Source: Nissolia schottii (taxonomy: Eukaryota; Streptophyta; Magnoliopsida; Fabales; Fabaceae). From it: 64,000 nucleotides of DNA. Positions 1 through 10,531 of this stretch are shown in pieces. A program made the translations under genes and the position numbers. Below the pieces are notes generated by a model, which ran no database searches, was not told the DNA's origin, and saw nothing but the letters and a program-made list of their open reading frames with translations. The stretch spans positions 1,371,267 through 1,435,266 of the forward strand of contig QANU01073111.1 of the NCBI GenBank assembly GCA_003254905.1, read 5' to 3'. Numbering within the stretch: position 1 is the stretch's first letter; every line of letters begins with the position of its first letter.

Positions 1-857
1 TTACTTTTATTTTTTATGCACAACGGTACCCAAACTCAAATTACGAAACATTATAAATGAATTGTCCCCGATCTGCCATGCCCAGAAGTATATCTGCAAA
101 CACTAACAACAATAAAAATTCATTTATTGCAGTATGTGCAGTTAAATTTTGTTAACAAATATGTACTAATTTTGTTGAGATGGTAACAATAAACCAAAAA
201 GCCTTTGATAGTAAAATATCCTCAGCAGATTGTAATATTTAAAAAAAAAATATTCAATGCAGATTGTAGCAATTTATTTCCATGTTTTAAGGATTCTTTT
301 ATCTAAAAATAAAATTAGCGCATATTCAGTGTATGAATTTTGAATTTAAATTTCGGTAAAAGTTCAAATTTAAAATTACCGTTTTACTTTTGAGTTAAAT
401 TTTAGTGTTTTTTTTTTAACTTGTTTTAATTTTAGTGTTGGTGGTATCATATAAAGACAAGCGGGATCAGATGTTACATTAGAGATTAAGAATCTAGTTT
501 AAAAAAAAAAATCTAAGTGTTTTAATGTAATTAAGGTTGTGCGTGTAGTAAGAATTTTGAATAAATTTGTATATCAAATTAATTAAAATCATAAAATACA
601 AAATTGGCAACATAATTAAACATAGGCAGGTAGTAGAGAACATTAATTTAATTAACAGTAGTTAAATTCTCAGTGGAAAGTAAAAAAATACCACCACAAT
701 TAATTAATATGCACATAGTAATAATAGTATTAACTTCCAATTTTCACCGTTCTACGACTCTTTCAAATTAGAATGAATTTCTCTGGAAAACTCTGAATAA
801 AATAAAAAGGGAAATGTCAAAAGTGCTGACCGATGAACGGGGGTATTTTCGTCTCAT
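1..857. other. AT-rich intergenic DNA
   Basis: No coding region is recognisable. The stretch is AT-rich with short poly-A and poly-T runs. Its right end passes into the promoter of the ATXR5-like gene, where base composition becomes visibly more GC-rich from about position 835. Confidence 0.6.
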
Positions 858-860
858 CAA

Positions 861-868
861 GCGGGAAA
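861..868 (-). promoter_or_regulatory. Candidate E2F site (TTTCCCGC on the minus strand)
   Basis: The plus strand reads GCGGGAAA, which is the reverse complement of TTTCCCGC and a perfect match to the plant E2F core. It lies about 410 bp upstream of the ATXR5-like start codon. S-phase expression is known for the ATXR5/ATXR6 family, so the site makes functional sense, but only the motif is seen here. Confidence 0.5.
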
Positions 869-1013
869 CGGCTGCGACTCGGTAATGAAAACCCGGAACA
901 GTACGCGTCATACGAGTCTGTGCGAGCACAGGGCCACACAGGCGCACGTTAGCCCCAACCAATAAAAGCCATCCACGTCACCCCAAGTGGCTTCACTACG
1001 AGGGTGACACACA

Positions 1014-1027
1014 CTCTCCCGCGAGAG
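1014..1027. promoter_or_regulatory. Second E2F-like element (CCCGCG core) within an inverted repeat
   Basis: The bases CTCTCCCGCGAGAG carry a CCCGCG core flanked by 5-bp inverted arms (CTCTC and GAGAG). The element lies in the promoter or 5' UTR, about 255 bp upstream of the ATXR5-like ATG. The pyrimidine-rich stretch that follows (about 1080-1200) looks like 5' UTR. Confidence 0.35.
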
Positions 1028-1279
1028 AAAGAAAGGAAAATGGAAAAAAAACAAAAAAAAATCATTTTATTTTTCATTTATTTCCTTTTTCTCATTTTTT
1101 TCCTTCCTTTCCTTCCCTTTCTCCCTCACACTCACACCATTCCCGTCTTCCTCTCTCTCTCCATAGAGAGAAAGAAAAAAAGTGCTCTCTCTCTCTGTTA
1201 AAAGCCTCAATTACACCGTTTTGCTTCCTGTATTTCCGATTATACCCCTCTCGGCTCGAAGCTTCTCCTCTCGATTGTT

Positions 1280-4200
1280 ATGGCTCCTGCAACCTCACCG
1301 TCGTCGCGCTCGCCGGCGAAGAGGCTCATCGGGTTCAGCCGGCGGACGCAGGCGCTGAACCCTCAGCCGCGGCCGAAGCGGGTGAATAAGTACAGGTCGA
1401 TGGAGGAGATAATGGCGAGGGCGCCGTACGCCGTCTTGGAGAGGGAGGATTACTCCGACCTGAGCTGCGAGCAATGCAGGTCCGGCGAGCGGCCGGAGGA
1501 GCTGCTGCTGTGCGACAAATGCGACAAAGGCTTCCACATGAAATGCGTGAGGCCGATCGTCGTGAGGGTCCCGATTGGAAACTGGGTTTGTCCCAAGTGT
1601 GCCGGGGAGAAGAAGAAGAGAGTGAAGAGTGAGAGATTCTCTTCATTTTTTTTTTCATAATCAATTCTATTTTTATTGTTTGTTTGTTTGTTTTTTTTCC
1701 CCCCCTCTGTTGAGCTGTTTTATCATGCATGATGATGAATGTGGCATTGTGTCTGTGATTTTTTGCTTTGTTGGTGTGTGGTTTAGGTTTCTCTCAGCGG
1801 AAGTTGATTGATTTCTTCGGGATTCAGAAGAGTGATGGTGATCGAGGCAAAGCTCCTGCTCGTGGTAATGGTCGGAAATTTAGACATTTGTTTTTCAATG
1901 CTGCTTCTTTTTTGAAAAAATCGTAATTTGTCTAACCCTTTTTGATGATCGTTCTGAAAGCACGCTCATAATATGGATAATTTGGGTTTGTGGAAGTAAT
2001 GTGGGTTGAATTTGGTTTCAGGCTTCACATTCCATTGCTGGATTGAATTACATGGAAAAATTGATCATGCATCTGAGCATGACTCAAGAATTATATAGAT
2101 TCTGTAGCTGTTGTCTTTTGAGTTTATTGCTTGAAATGGTTCATGGGATAATATTTTGGAATCTGTACTAACCTTTTTTTGTAAGTGCAGCATGATTGTT
2201 TGGGCGAGGGCTGAACATTCTTCAGCCTCATGGAATTCACTTCCTTGGTGGTGATGTTTTCTTTCCATATTATGCAGGATATGGGGATACAGATGTTTCC
2301 ATGACAGAGCTCCACAAAACTTAAGCTTTATTTGCTATGGGTTTTCTTGGTTATTGGTATTACCAAATGAGCAATTGATTTTGAATTTGGGATTTTACCC
2401 AATGCATATCATCGCATTTGTTAAGACTTTAAGATATAAAATCATTTTATTATCTCTACCGAAAGCTTAACCTTTGGGGGAGATAAATCATGATAGGGTA
2501 TCACCAAACAGTTTAGAGTTCGATCCTTGTCGCCCTCGTTCTTCTAAAGAAATAAGATGAATTTTAGCAATATAGGGGGACTTATACATTATCCACCCAT
2601 TAAGCCCAAAAGCCTCTTGCATGAAGCTACTTGTACTTGCAATTACAGGGTTCTGAGTCGAGTGAACAAATTAGCTGCACAATTTTATATACTGAGGCGT
2701 CTCGTTTTCATGATACTGGGAGTAAGATCAAATTGAAAAAGCTAGATATCTGATGAAAAGAATCATTTTCTAATCTTTGTTGCATGACAATTTGAAAATT
2801 ATATGCAAGCAGCTATGAAGTTACATTTTATAAGCTAGCAGGTTTTGGTTCAGTTAGTCTCATGCCTTACTTACCTCTATGAACCTAATCTATTGTTTGA
2901 TGGTAAAGGTGGCCAATCAGATGCCTAGCTATTGAACAGTCAAATTTTGGTGTATTAAGCTGTTGTTTTCTTAATTGCTTTTATGCAAAATGTGAATTGA
3001 TTGCAGCATGTTATTTTAACTGATAACTCAAGTACCACAACACAATAGAGAAATGCAACTACAATGATGCTTGAAACTGATACATGAAAAGGCTGTAAAC
3101 AGTTCTTAATTACAGAGATACTAAGTGGTTGAGTTGGTTTTACCAAGGGATACGAAAAGCTGTATTGGATACTGGGATCAATTATTTATATGAAGACATG
3201 GAAAGTAGTAAAGGAAGTTTTTGACACCAATATTTATAGATTGATTCTAAGGAATTTTATGATTAGGCATTAAATATTTATGTACTTTCATGGAAACTAG
3301 AAAGATTTTGGTTTACTATAGAATATTTTCATAAACCCTATGTTTGTGTGAGCTCTTCATTATGACTAATGACACAATAAGTGGTGCAATCTAATTTTCC
3401 TTTTCATATTTGTGTTGTTAGGTTTTGGTAATCTTGTATGATTTGATTTTCCCATATTGGTGACTCTCATACTTTTTTGTTTGTTTCAAGTGCACACACA
3501 CTTTACCATGAATATTTAGATGAAACTTTTATGGTCAATGTTTTATATCATGTTCTAAGTATACAAGTAATTTGTAAATTAGTCAATGTTTTTCCTCAAC
3601 TTAGTTGGATGTGGCTAATTCTTTGAAGACCTTTTCTTTCTTTCTAAATTTATCCTTTTTGACTTCTAGAAGCGAAGAAGCGTCGGAGACGTCCAGCACC
3701 TCTGGTATTGCAGAAGAAAAAGAGGAGATTATTACCCTTTATTCCTTCGGAAGAACCTGCACAGAGAATGAGTCAGATGGGTTCACTTGCTTCTGCTTTA
3801 TTAGCATTGCATATGGAATTCAGTGATGAACTCACGTACATGCCTGGAATGGCTCCTAGATCTGCTAATCAATCTGATTTTGAACAGGGCGGCATGCAGG
3901 TTTCAACTAAATAGTGCTTTAAAGTTAACACTAGAAATAGATCTATAAACTTGTTAATTTTCATATCTCTATTATTTCTTTCCTCTTAGAATCTTACCAA
4001 GGAAGATATGGAGACCTTGGAACAATGCAGAGCTATGACTAAGAGAGGGGAATGCCCTCCCTTCATAATTGTTTATGATGCATGTGAAGGGTACCCATCT
4101 TGAACTCATTACCCTAATAAATCAATTCATTTTACCACAATATTCAGTGGACTTTATTTGATTTTGACGTGCAGCTATACCGTGGTGGCTGATGGCCCAA

Positions 4201-4834
4201 TCAAGGATATGACACTAATTGCTGAATATACAGGCGATGTGGATTACCTTACGAATCGAGAACGTGATGATGGTGACAGTATGATGACCCTTCTTTTAAC
4301 ATCAGATAATTCTAAAAGTCTTGTTATCTGTGCTGATAAACGTGGAAACATTGCTCGCTTTATTAGTGGCATCAACAATAATAGTCCGTAAGTTTGTCCT
4401 ACTTATCTCATGCTGAATTTTGAATTAAAAAGATAGAAAAAGAGGAGAGGGAAAAAAATGAGGGTCACTTAGGTTCCTCCTTTTATGTGGACAGTCTTTT
4501 ATTAAGATACTTTTTGCATCAGATTTTTCAAGTTGTTTGGGTTGGGCATGCTCTTTATAGAACTCAACTTTGTAGAATTCTAATCTTCTGAAATGCTAAT
4601 AGTTTTTTATATATGTGCAATGAAATTGCAATTCTTAATTTATTTTGGTTAAACTATCTCTAATTTTTATGCAGGGAAAGTAGGAAGAAGCAGAACTGTA
4701 AATGTGTGCGATACAATGTTAATGGTGAATGCAGGGTCTTTTTGGTTGCTACTCGGGATATTTTTAAGGGCGAGAGGCTTTATTATGATTATAATGGTTA
4801 TGAGCATGAGTACCCGACTGACCATTTTGTCTGA
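1280..4834 (+). CDS. ATXR5: ATXR5-like histone H3K27 monomethyltransferase (PHD + PIP box + SET)
   Basis: Six coding exons join in frame: 1280-1628, 1787-1864, 3670-3899, 3990-4090, 4175-4387 and 4675-4834 (376 aa; the Arabidopsis protein is about the same length). All junctions are GT-AG. A C4HC3 PHD finger spans residues 63-107 (C63, C66, C78, C81, H86, C89, C104, C107). A PCNA-binding PIP box QRKLIDFF follows at 120-127. The SET domain occupies roughly residues 250-372 and contains RFISGINNN and the terminal GERLYYDYNGYEHEYP motif. The family deposits H3K27me1 during replication and keeps heterochromatin silent. The MEEIMA and MKCVRPIVVRVPIG segments fit ATXR5 rather than ATXR6, and the Ser/Arg-rich N-terminus fits the plastid/nuclear dual targeting reported for ATXR5. 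Intron 2 (about 1.8 kb) is unusually long for the gene. Exon edges are inferred from splice consensus and protein similarity. Confidence 0.95.
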
Positions 4835-5411
4835 GTGGAAGTCATAAATGCCTCCTAACAATCTTATAGAATTGGGATGCAATTTTAGATCCTTGTGAAA
4901 GGATTTTTAGGATTTTCTTAAAAACTTCAATTTATTGTTCTTGCAGATTCGAAATAATTTTTTTTTTGTATTGTTATCATGGGAAATTAATTGTAATTTA
5001 TTCCTTAGAATTGGCCCAAAATCTGTGGCTTAGAGGAATTAATAGAGTACCTCAGGAAAACTTTTTTTCATTTAGGCTATGCCTCAATATATGATTATAT
5101 ACATTTTTTCAATATAGTTTCAAGGAAATTTAAAGATTATCAGATTTTGCTTTGACGATATTGCATTTGATCTTTTTTTTACCCTATCAATTATCATTTT
5201 CTTTAAGTAATGATTTTGAATGTAATATTTGTCAATCTTGTTTGGTAAGCCAGCCTAAGTCTTTTTTAAATATGGCTATACTAGAAAATGCATTTTTAGA
5301 TATCACTTTTTCTTAAATGTGTTTTCCTTGCGTTAAAGAGAAAGTCTAGGCATAAATGTGATAATTAGATTTGTATATGCAATATGCTTACCATTTTAGG
5401 ATGGAAGCAGT
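4835..5411. other. 3' UTR and downstream DNA of the ATXR5-like gene
   Basis: The first 150-200 bp after the stop are probably 3' UTR. The rest is AT-rich with no coding signal. Confidence 0.4.
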
Positions 5412-5449
5412 GCTTCCTTGCAGATATCTTGCTTCCTTGCAGATATCTT
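5412..5449. repeat. Perfect 19-bp tandem duplication
   Basis: The 19-mer GCTTCCTTGCAGATATCTT occurs twice with no spacer (5412-5430 and 5431-5449). It abuts the inverted repeat that starts at 5450. Confidence 0.9.
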
Positions 5450-5526
5450 CCTTTATTATTTTATTATTCGAGATCCAATCGGAGTTCTTTCAGTTAAAGG
5501 ACTCTCAAATAATAAAATAATAAAGG
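5450..5526. repeat. Hairpin: perfect 19-bp inverted repeat around a 39-nt centre
   Basis: Left arm CCTTTATTATTTTATTATT (5450-5468) is exactly reverse-complementary to 5508-5526. Pairing continues imperfectly inward (CGAGATCC against TGAGAGTCC). The centre holds a smaller nested stem (GAGTTCTTT against AAAGGACTC). It could be a foldback insertion or a transcribed hairpin. Confidence 0.8.
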
Positions 5527-8052
5527 TGTGGAAAAACAGATGTGTGTGGAATTTCCCAAGAAACAATTTTCTGCAGAATAAATGGTAATTGCACTAGCTG
5601 TGGCTACTTGCTGGGTTAGGCATTGTGTTATAAAAAATAACTAGTCTGCAGGGGATTAATTGGTGTGTCTATATTGCTTTGGTTTTCTGCTGCAGTTGTG
5701 GTCAGCTTTTGGTATTTAAATGATTTGAGCTGATCGGTGGTGTGGTATAAGTGTGGGCACTCCTATTGTCTGGTGGCATGATGGCATGAGTTATGGCTGT
5801 GTTCTTGAACATGTATATCACATGACCTGGGGAGAACTGATTCTTTTCATACTATTTGCGTTGGAATCAGATATCACTGGTTAGTGTGATTGGATATTAG
5901 GTGTAGGTGTTATTCATAACTTGTACATTTCTACTAATGTCCGTTTTCTGACCGTGATGGCAATGTCGAAGGGGTTGGAAATGGAATCTGGGCTTAGAGT
6001 TTTAGATTGAAACTGAGGAGGACAGGTGGTTAGAAGACAATCTTGAAGTAATGCTGCGTTGATCATAAAAGCTGTAGCAGCTAGCATTTTCTTGTGTAGT
6101 GTTTTGTTTTCATTTCTTATTCCTATGTACTTCTTGCTCCGCACCCTTTTGGGTGGCTTGAGCCCCAAAATTATTGAAAAATAGAATCTTGATTCTTGAA
6201 TGAAGTTCGTGTTAGAAATTCAGTAATTGATGTACTGGGTATTAAAATCTTTTATTTTATATTGCTAGACTTTAGGGTGAATGTAGCTGCATTTAGTACA
6301 TTAATTTTTTAAGATCAGTATGGCCTCGATAATTGAGGATGCATCCACATTGACTTTTATTTGCTGTTCATTATGAGTAACAGAATAGGGATGATTCTTC
6401 TTGGTGAGCTCAATTTTGGATTAAGGATTTTGGTGTTAATTAGTGCTTTCTTAATTTGGGGATTTACAATCTTATTCGTCAAGGGCTTTTTATTCCTTGT
6501 TTGGCCATTAATTTATTGCTTATGCATGGATTTGCATGGAGAGCTATAAGAGGTAAATAGCTCCGGCAAAAGCTTGAGGATCCTTTGCTTGTTTTAAAAT
6601 AAGAATTTTTGTGTTCTCAAATCTGATCTTGGTTCTGTTTTATGTATCTTTCTTTCCACCGGTGGATTCATAGGTTGCTATATTTGGTGGGTTGTCTATA
6701 AGATTGTCAAATACATGTTTTTAGGAATGAACATGGCATCAAATTTCTGTCCTTTTGAGGCTGTCTGTGGGCCCATTTCCTTACATTAGACACAGGAAAA
6801 ACCTGATAGCTTGGGGTCAAAAAAGTACTTAGGTTATATAATCTAGGACCTGGCCACAAAGGCACTGGGAATGCTTCTTGTTTTCTGGCTTCAAGTAGGT
6901 CATTTCATAGAATTTTACTCTGTATACATGATAGGACGAGGATCTGACCCTTGATACATTTTATTATATGATAGAAAAAAATTAACTTGTATATGGTTTA
7001 TAGCGTATTGGAATTATCATCATGATAGCTCATAATCGATTTTGGAGTCTTAGAAATAAGCAATTTTCAATTCTGTTGGAACTCAAAAACAATGGTAGGC
7101 GCATCTTTCTTAAAAACTAAACATGCATTTACATGAATCATCATCCATGTATATCACATACATGTCAGAACAAGTATTACAGACGTTTTTACATCATGAA
7201 ATTAAATCAACTTTCTATCATTTGGTTCAAATTCAACCCGAGAGACAGAAGTAACCGAACAAAACTTTATATTAAAATTGCATCCAGAAAAGAAAAACTC
7301 AATCCTAGGCTTACGAGTTCCATTTTGGCCAGTCATATGATATGACAAAACAAAGGTGAAAAGCTTGAGTGAAACAATGTGTTTGAGTTGGTTCTTAAGC
7401 ATCAATAATAACTGGACTCATGTTCTTGTAGGATATGAGATTGTTCTATACCAACTATACTAATCATCCTTGGCACAATATTGAAATATTAAAGGATCTT
7501 GTTCGAAACGAAAAAAATCATTTAAAATAAAAATTTTACTTTAGAAGGTAAAATAAATGTTTTTATTATTAGATCAGTGAGTAGTGTGACTTATCTCTAC
7601 TTTAATGATTTAATAGTAGAACCACTTAATTTATCCTTTAAATTAAAATTATCACTTTAGAGGATCTTTTCTTGAAATATTAGTCACCATATTTGAGTGT
7701 TAGAAAATTTATCTATACTAGCTGTTGCTTAACAGCATGTTACAATGGTTTATTAATTTGAAAAGACTTTGAAGAGTAGAATAAATTAATTTAGGTGAAA
7801 TTTGGGTGAAAAAAATTATAAATAAATGTGAGAAAATAACGAAAGAAAAATAGTTATTTTGTGAAAGTTGTACAAACATAAAATGAAAATATAGAGTGGG
7901 ATACTAAAATAGTTATTTTTGGTTTCCAAAAAAAGAATTTTTTTTGGTCAAAAAAACCAAGCCTTTTGGACAGTATAACGGGCCTATAACATAATTGAAG
8001 CTGTAGTACCCTAAACCCAAGCCCAAGCCCATAGGTAACCGCCAAACCCCTG
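5527..8052. other. Intergenic DNA, no gene recognised
   Basis: Several short ORFs occur (for example near 5914-6168 and 6361-6549), but none has recognisable domains or coding-like composition. The tail (about 7490-7700) is AT-rich with repeat-like wording. I cannot assign it to a family. Confidence 0.5.
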
Positions 8053-8954
8053 GTTGATGCCAAAATTGAATGTTTAAGTTGAATGTTTAATGTTCGTTAT
8101 TTGGCCAAATAATAAACTTCATTTGGATCAATTATTATTCGCATAAATAACAAACATTAATTAATCCTTTCGGTCATCTAAATTATCTCAAGGTTAAATG
8201 GTCAAATATTTCCGAGCTCTTTAAATTAATCGCCTTTTAAATTAATAGCGCTAGTCACAGACTAAACCATAATGTCTGATGTCGGCGTCAATTGATTTTA
8301 TTAGCCTATATAATATTGTTTGCATTTCTCCAAAATAGGGCTCATCCATATTCAAAACAAAAACAAATGTTTTTGACAAAAAAAAGAAAGGATAGTGACT
8401 CATTCCGCAAAACAGCAATGTACTCCATATCCAAAAAAGAAAAATTATAGGATATCATAACATTTACAAAATCTTTAGGATTCTATTATATCCTTAATAA
8501 AGAAATTCCAAAATAAGGATATACAACTTAAGGATATAATCAATCAATCAATTTTAGACTTAAATATCTTTAATAGATGATAGAATCCAAATCTAAGCTA
8601 TAAGAGGATTCAATACCAAAATAAATAAATTAAAGAAAACCAAATATATATAATCTTCATGTTTCAAAATACACAGATTATTTAAGATTGGAACAGACCC
8701 ATCATCCTCAATGTATCAATACATTGACAATCCTTATCAAATCAACAATTAATGATCAATCAAAACAACAAATATGACCAAAATTCCTTATGTTCACATA
8801 CACACAGCAAAAACAATCCTTTTTATAATTGCACATGTTAACATAAAGTATGTTGATAAACAAAAAACAAAATTATGTTCCTTATATAAGCCCATCAGCT
8901 TCAAACAGAATTGTTTTGAAATTGTTTTGACGAAAAAAAATAAAAAAAATGAAA
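8053..8954. other. AT-rich repeat-like DNA
   Basis: Non-coding and AT-rich. A TATATAAG sequence at about 8883 lies just before the GC-rich island that follows and could be a core promoter, but no transcript can be inferred. Confidence 0.35.
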
Positions 8955-9440
8955 AACAACAGCCCCATCATGGCACACATCACAGCAAATCTCACGCAAC
9001 CACGGCAACAAATCACAAATCGTTGCGCCAATCGTGGCGCCAATCATGGCAGCAAACCGCAACACCACATCACGCGCAAACAGCAGCAAACGCAACATCA
9101 CACCACGCGAAGGTTCATGCGCTGCCGCCCCCGCTGGAACCTCAACGCGGCAGCAGCAAACGCCTCCATCAACAGCAACGTGAAACGCTGCTATGGAGCC
9201 TGCTGTGACACATGCAGCGGCATGGACTTTGCATGGTCATGGGAGATCGTTCATCCCTTCAGCCGCAACCGCACGCCGCGGCACCATCGCTCGAGCAGCA
9301 GGAACCGCCGCCGACACCACACGGCCACGTAAAGCTTCCTCGCCGCCAGCCCCACACCGCACAACACAGCACAGCGGCAACTGTCCGCCACGGAGGAGGC
9401 CGAAGTTGTCTCCATGGCCTGGCTGTGGTTTTCTCAATGT
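8955..9440. other. GC-rich island of CAC/GCA-rich sequence, probably retroelement-derived
   Basis: About 485 bp of strongly GC-rich, GCA/CAA/CGG-rich DNA sits inside AT-rich flanks. Long ORFs run in several frames on both strands, as expected for stop-poor GC-rich DNA, and none resembles a known protein. It lies next to a Copia-type LTR with a primer-binding site pointing toward it, so it may be internal sequence of that element. That link is inference; the assembly has an N at 9475. Confidence 0.35.
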
Positions 9441-9475
9441 TGAGAATGACCATGGTTCAATAACATTATAAATGN

Positions 9476-10069
9476 GGGTTCATAAAATTTGGAAAAATTG
9501 AATAAATAAATTATCGACATACGATAATGCAACGGAAACTATATGCACAAATTTCAATTTTCCAAATCATCAAAAAACACAAATCCTAATAACTTGACAA
9601 TGATGGGTGGTTCTGATGCCACTTTTTGGAATTTCTTGAACTACATCATGTCAGATTATCAAGGATTATAACAATTCGTAAATACCTGAATTCATGGATG
9701 TTGATGGAATTCCCTGCAACTATTAGTCACGAACAAGATCGTTGGCTTTATGATCTTCCTCAACCAAATCCCTTAGTTCCTCAATGGACCCTCTGTTTCT
9801 CTTCTAGATGGGGAGAAGGGAAACTGTGTTTGATTTTGGTGTGTTGGGGCCATAACCGTTCCTGACGTATTTAAGCTCACCAGGGTTCACATTATCCCCG
9901 GTCGGCCAATACTAACATCTACCCATTTAAGCCCACATTCGTTTTCTTTAAGTCTAACAAGCTTTTAACCAAATAATTAGATCACAAAATTAAGTCATTT
10001 ATGATAAATAACTAATATAATCGTTAACGAATATGAGCCCACAAATATTGGAAATATAAATTTCCAACA
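9476..10069 (-). mobile_element. Truncated Copia-type LTR fragment with primer-binding site
   Basis: Read on the minus strand, the stretch starts at about 10069 with TGTTGGAAATTTATATTTCC and ends near 9623 with AAATTCCAAAA. These ends form imperfect terminal inverted repeats of an LTR of about 445 bp. Immediately inside (9609-9622) is GTGGCATCAGAACC, which differs from the usual initiator-Met tRNA primer-binding site TGGTATCAGAGCC at two bases. About 130 bp of leader-like sequence follows down to the N at 9475. No gag-pol and no second LTR are seen, so it is a 5' fragment or a collapsed element. Confidence 0.5.
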
Positions 10070-10288
10070 GTGTTGACATAGGTAACTGAACTTTATTTCA
10101 GTAAACGAAGTGATTCTTCTCTAGTTGCTGTTGATAGTGTTTGTCTGCCTAATCATTTGTTGTTTTAAGTGAACAAACATAATCTATTGTGTTGTTAATT
10201 TGTTATGATGAACAACTTTAACTCATCAGTTCCTCTGGGTTACTTTGAGTTGAGGAGTTCATGATTGGAACTTTTCTGAAAAAGTTTT

Positions 10289-10531
10289 ATGTTTTATGCT
10301 CTGGAAATTGACCAAGAAAATGAGCTTAGGCAGGCAAAGCCACCAACTCCACAACCACCACAGAGAGCACCTGTTGATCTCGTCTCAACTGGCTGTTTGC
10401 ACCTCCTAAAGAGGAAAAATCTGAACCTTGTTTGTGATCCACTTGAAAGTAATGCAAATCACTATGTGAGATATATGAGTTTTGGTCATGCTGCTTCTTT
10501 CATCAATGTTCTTCATGCCATACAAAAATAA
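10289..10531 (+). other. Orphan ORF of 80 codons, function unknown
   Basis: An ATG-initiated ORF with a Pro/Gln-rich stretch (PPTPQPPQRAP) early and a mixed sequence after it. I recognise no family. Its codon content looks more protein-like than its surroundings, so it could be an exon remnant of a decayed gene, but no splice-compatible neighbour was found. Chance ORF is the alternative. Confidence 0.15.

Noticed and set aside
8774..9471. Several overlapping ORFs of 64-144 codons
   Set aside because: Stop-poor GC-rich island with ORFs in most frames. None resembles a protein family or retroelement gag.
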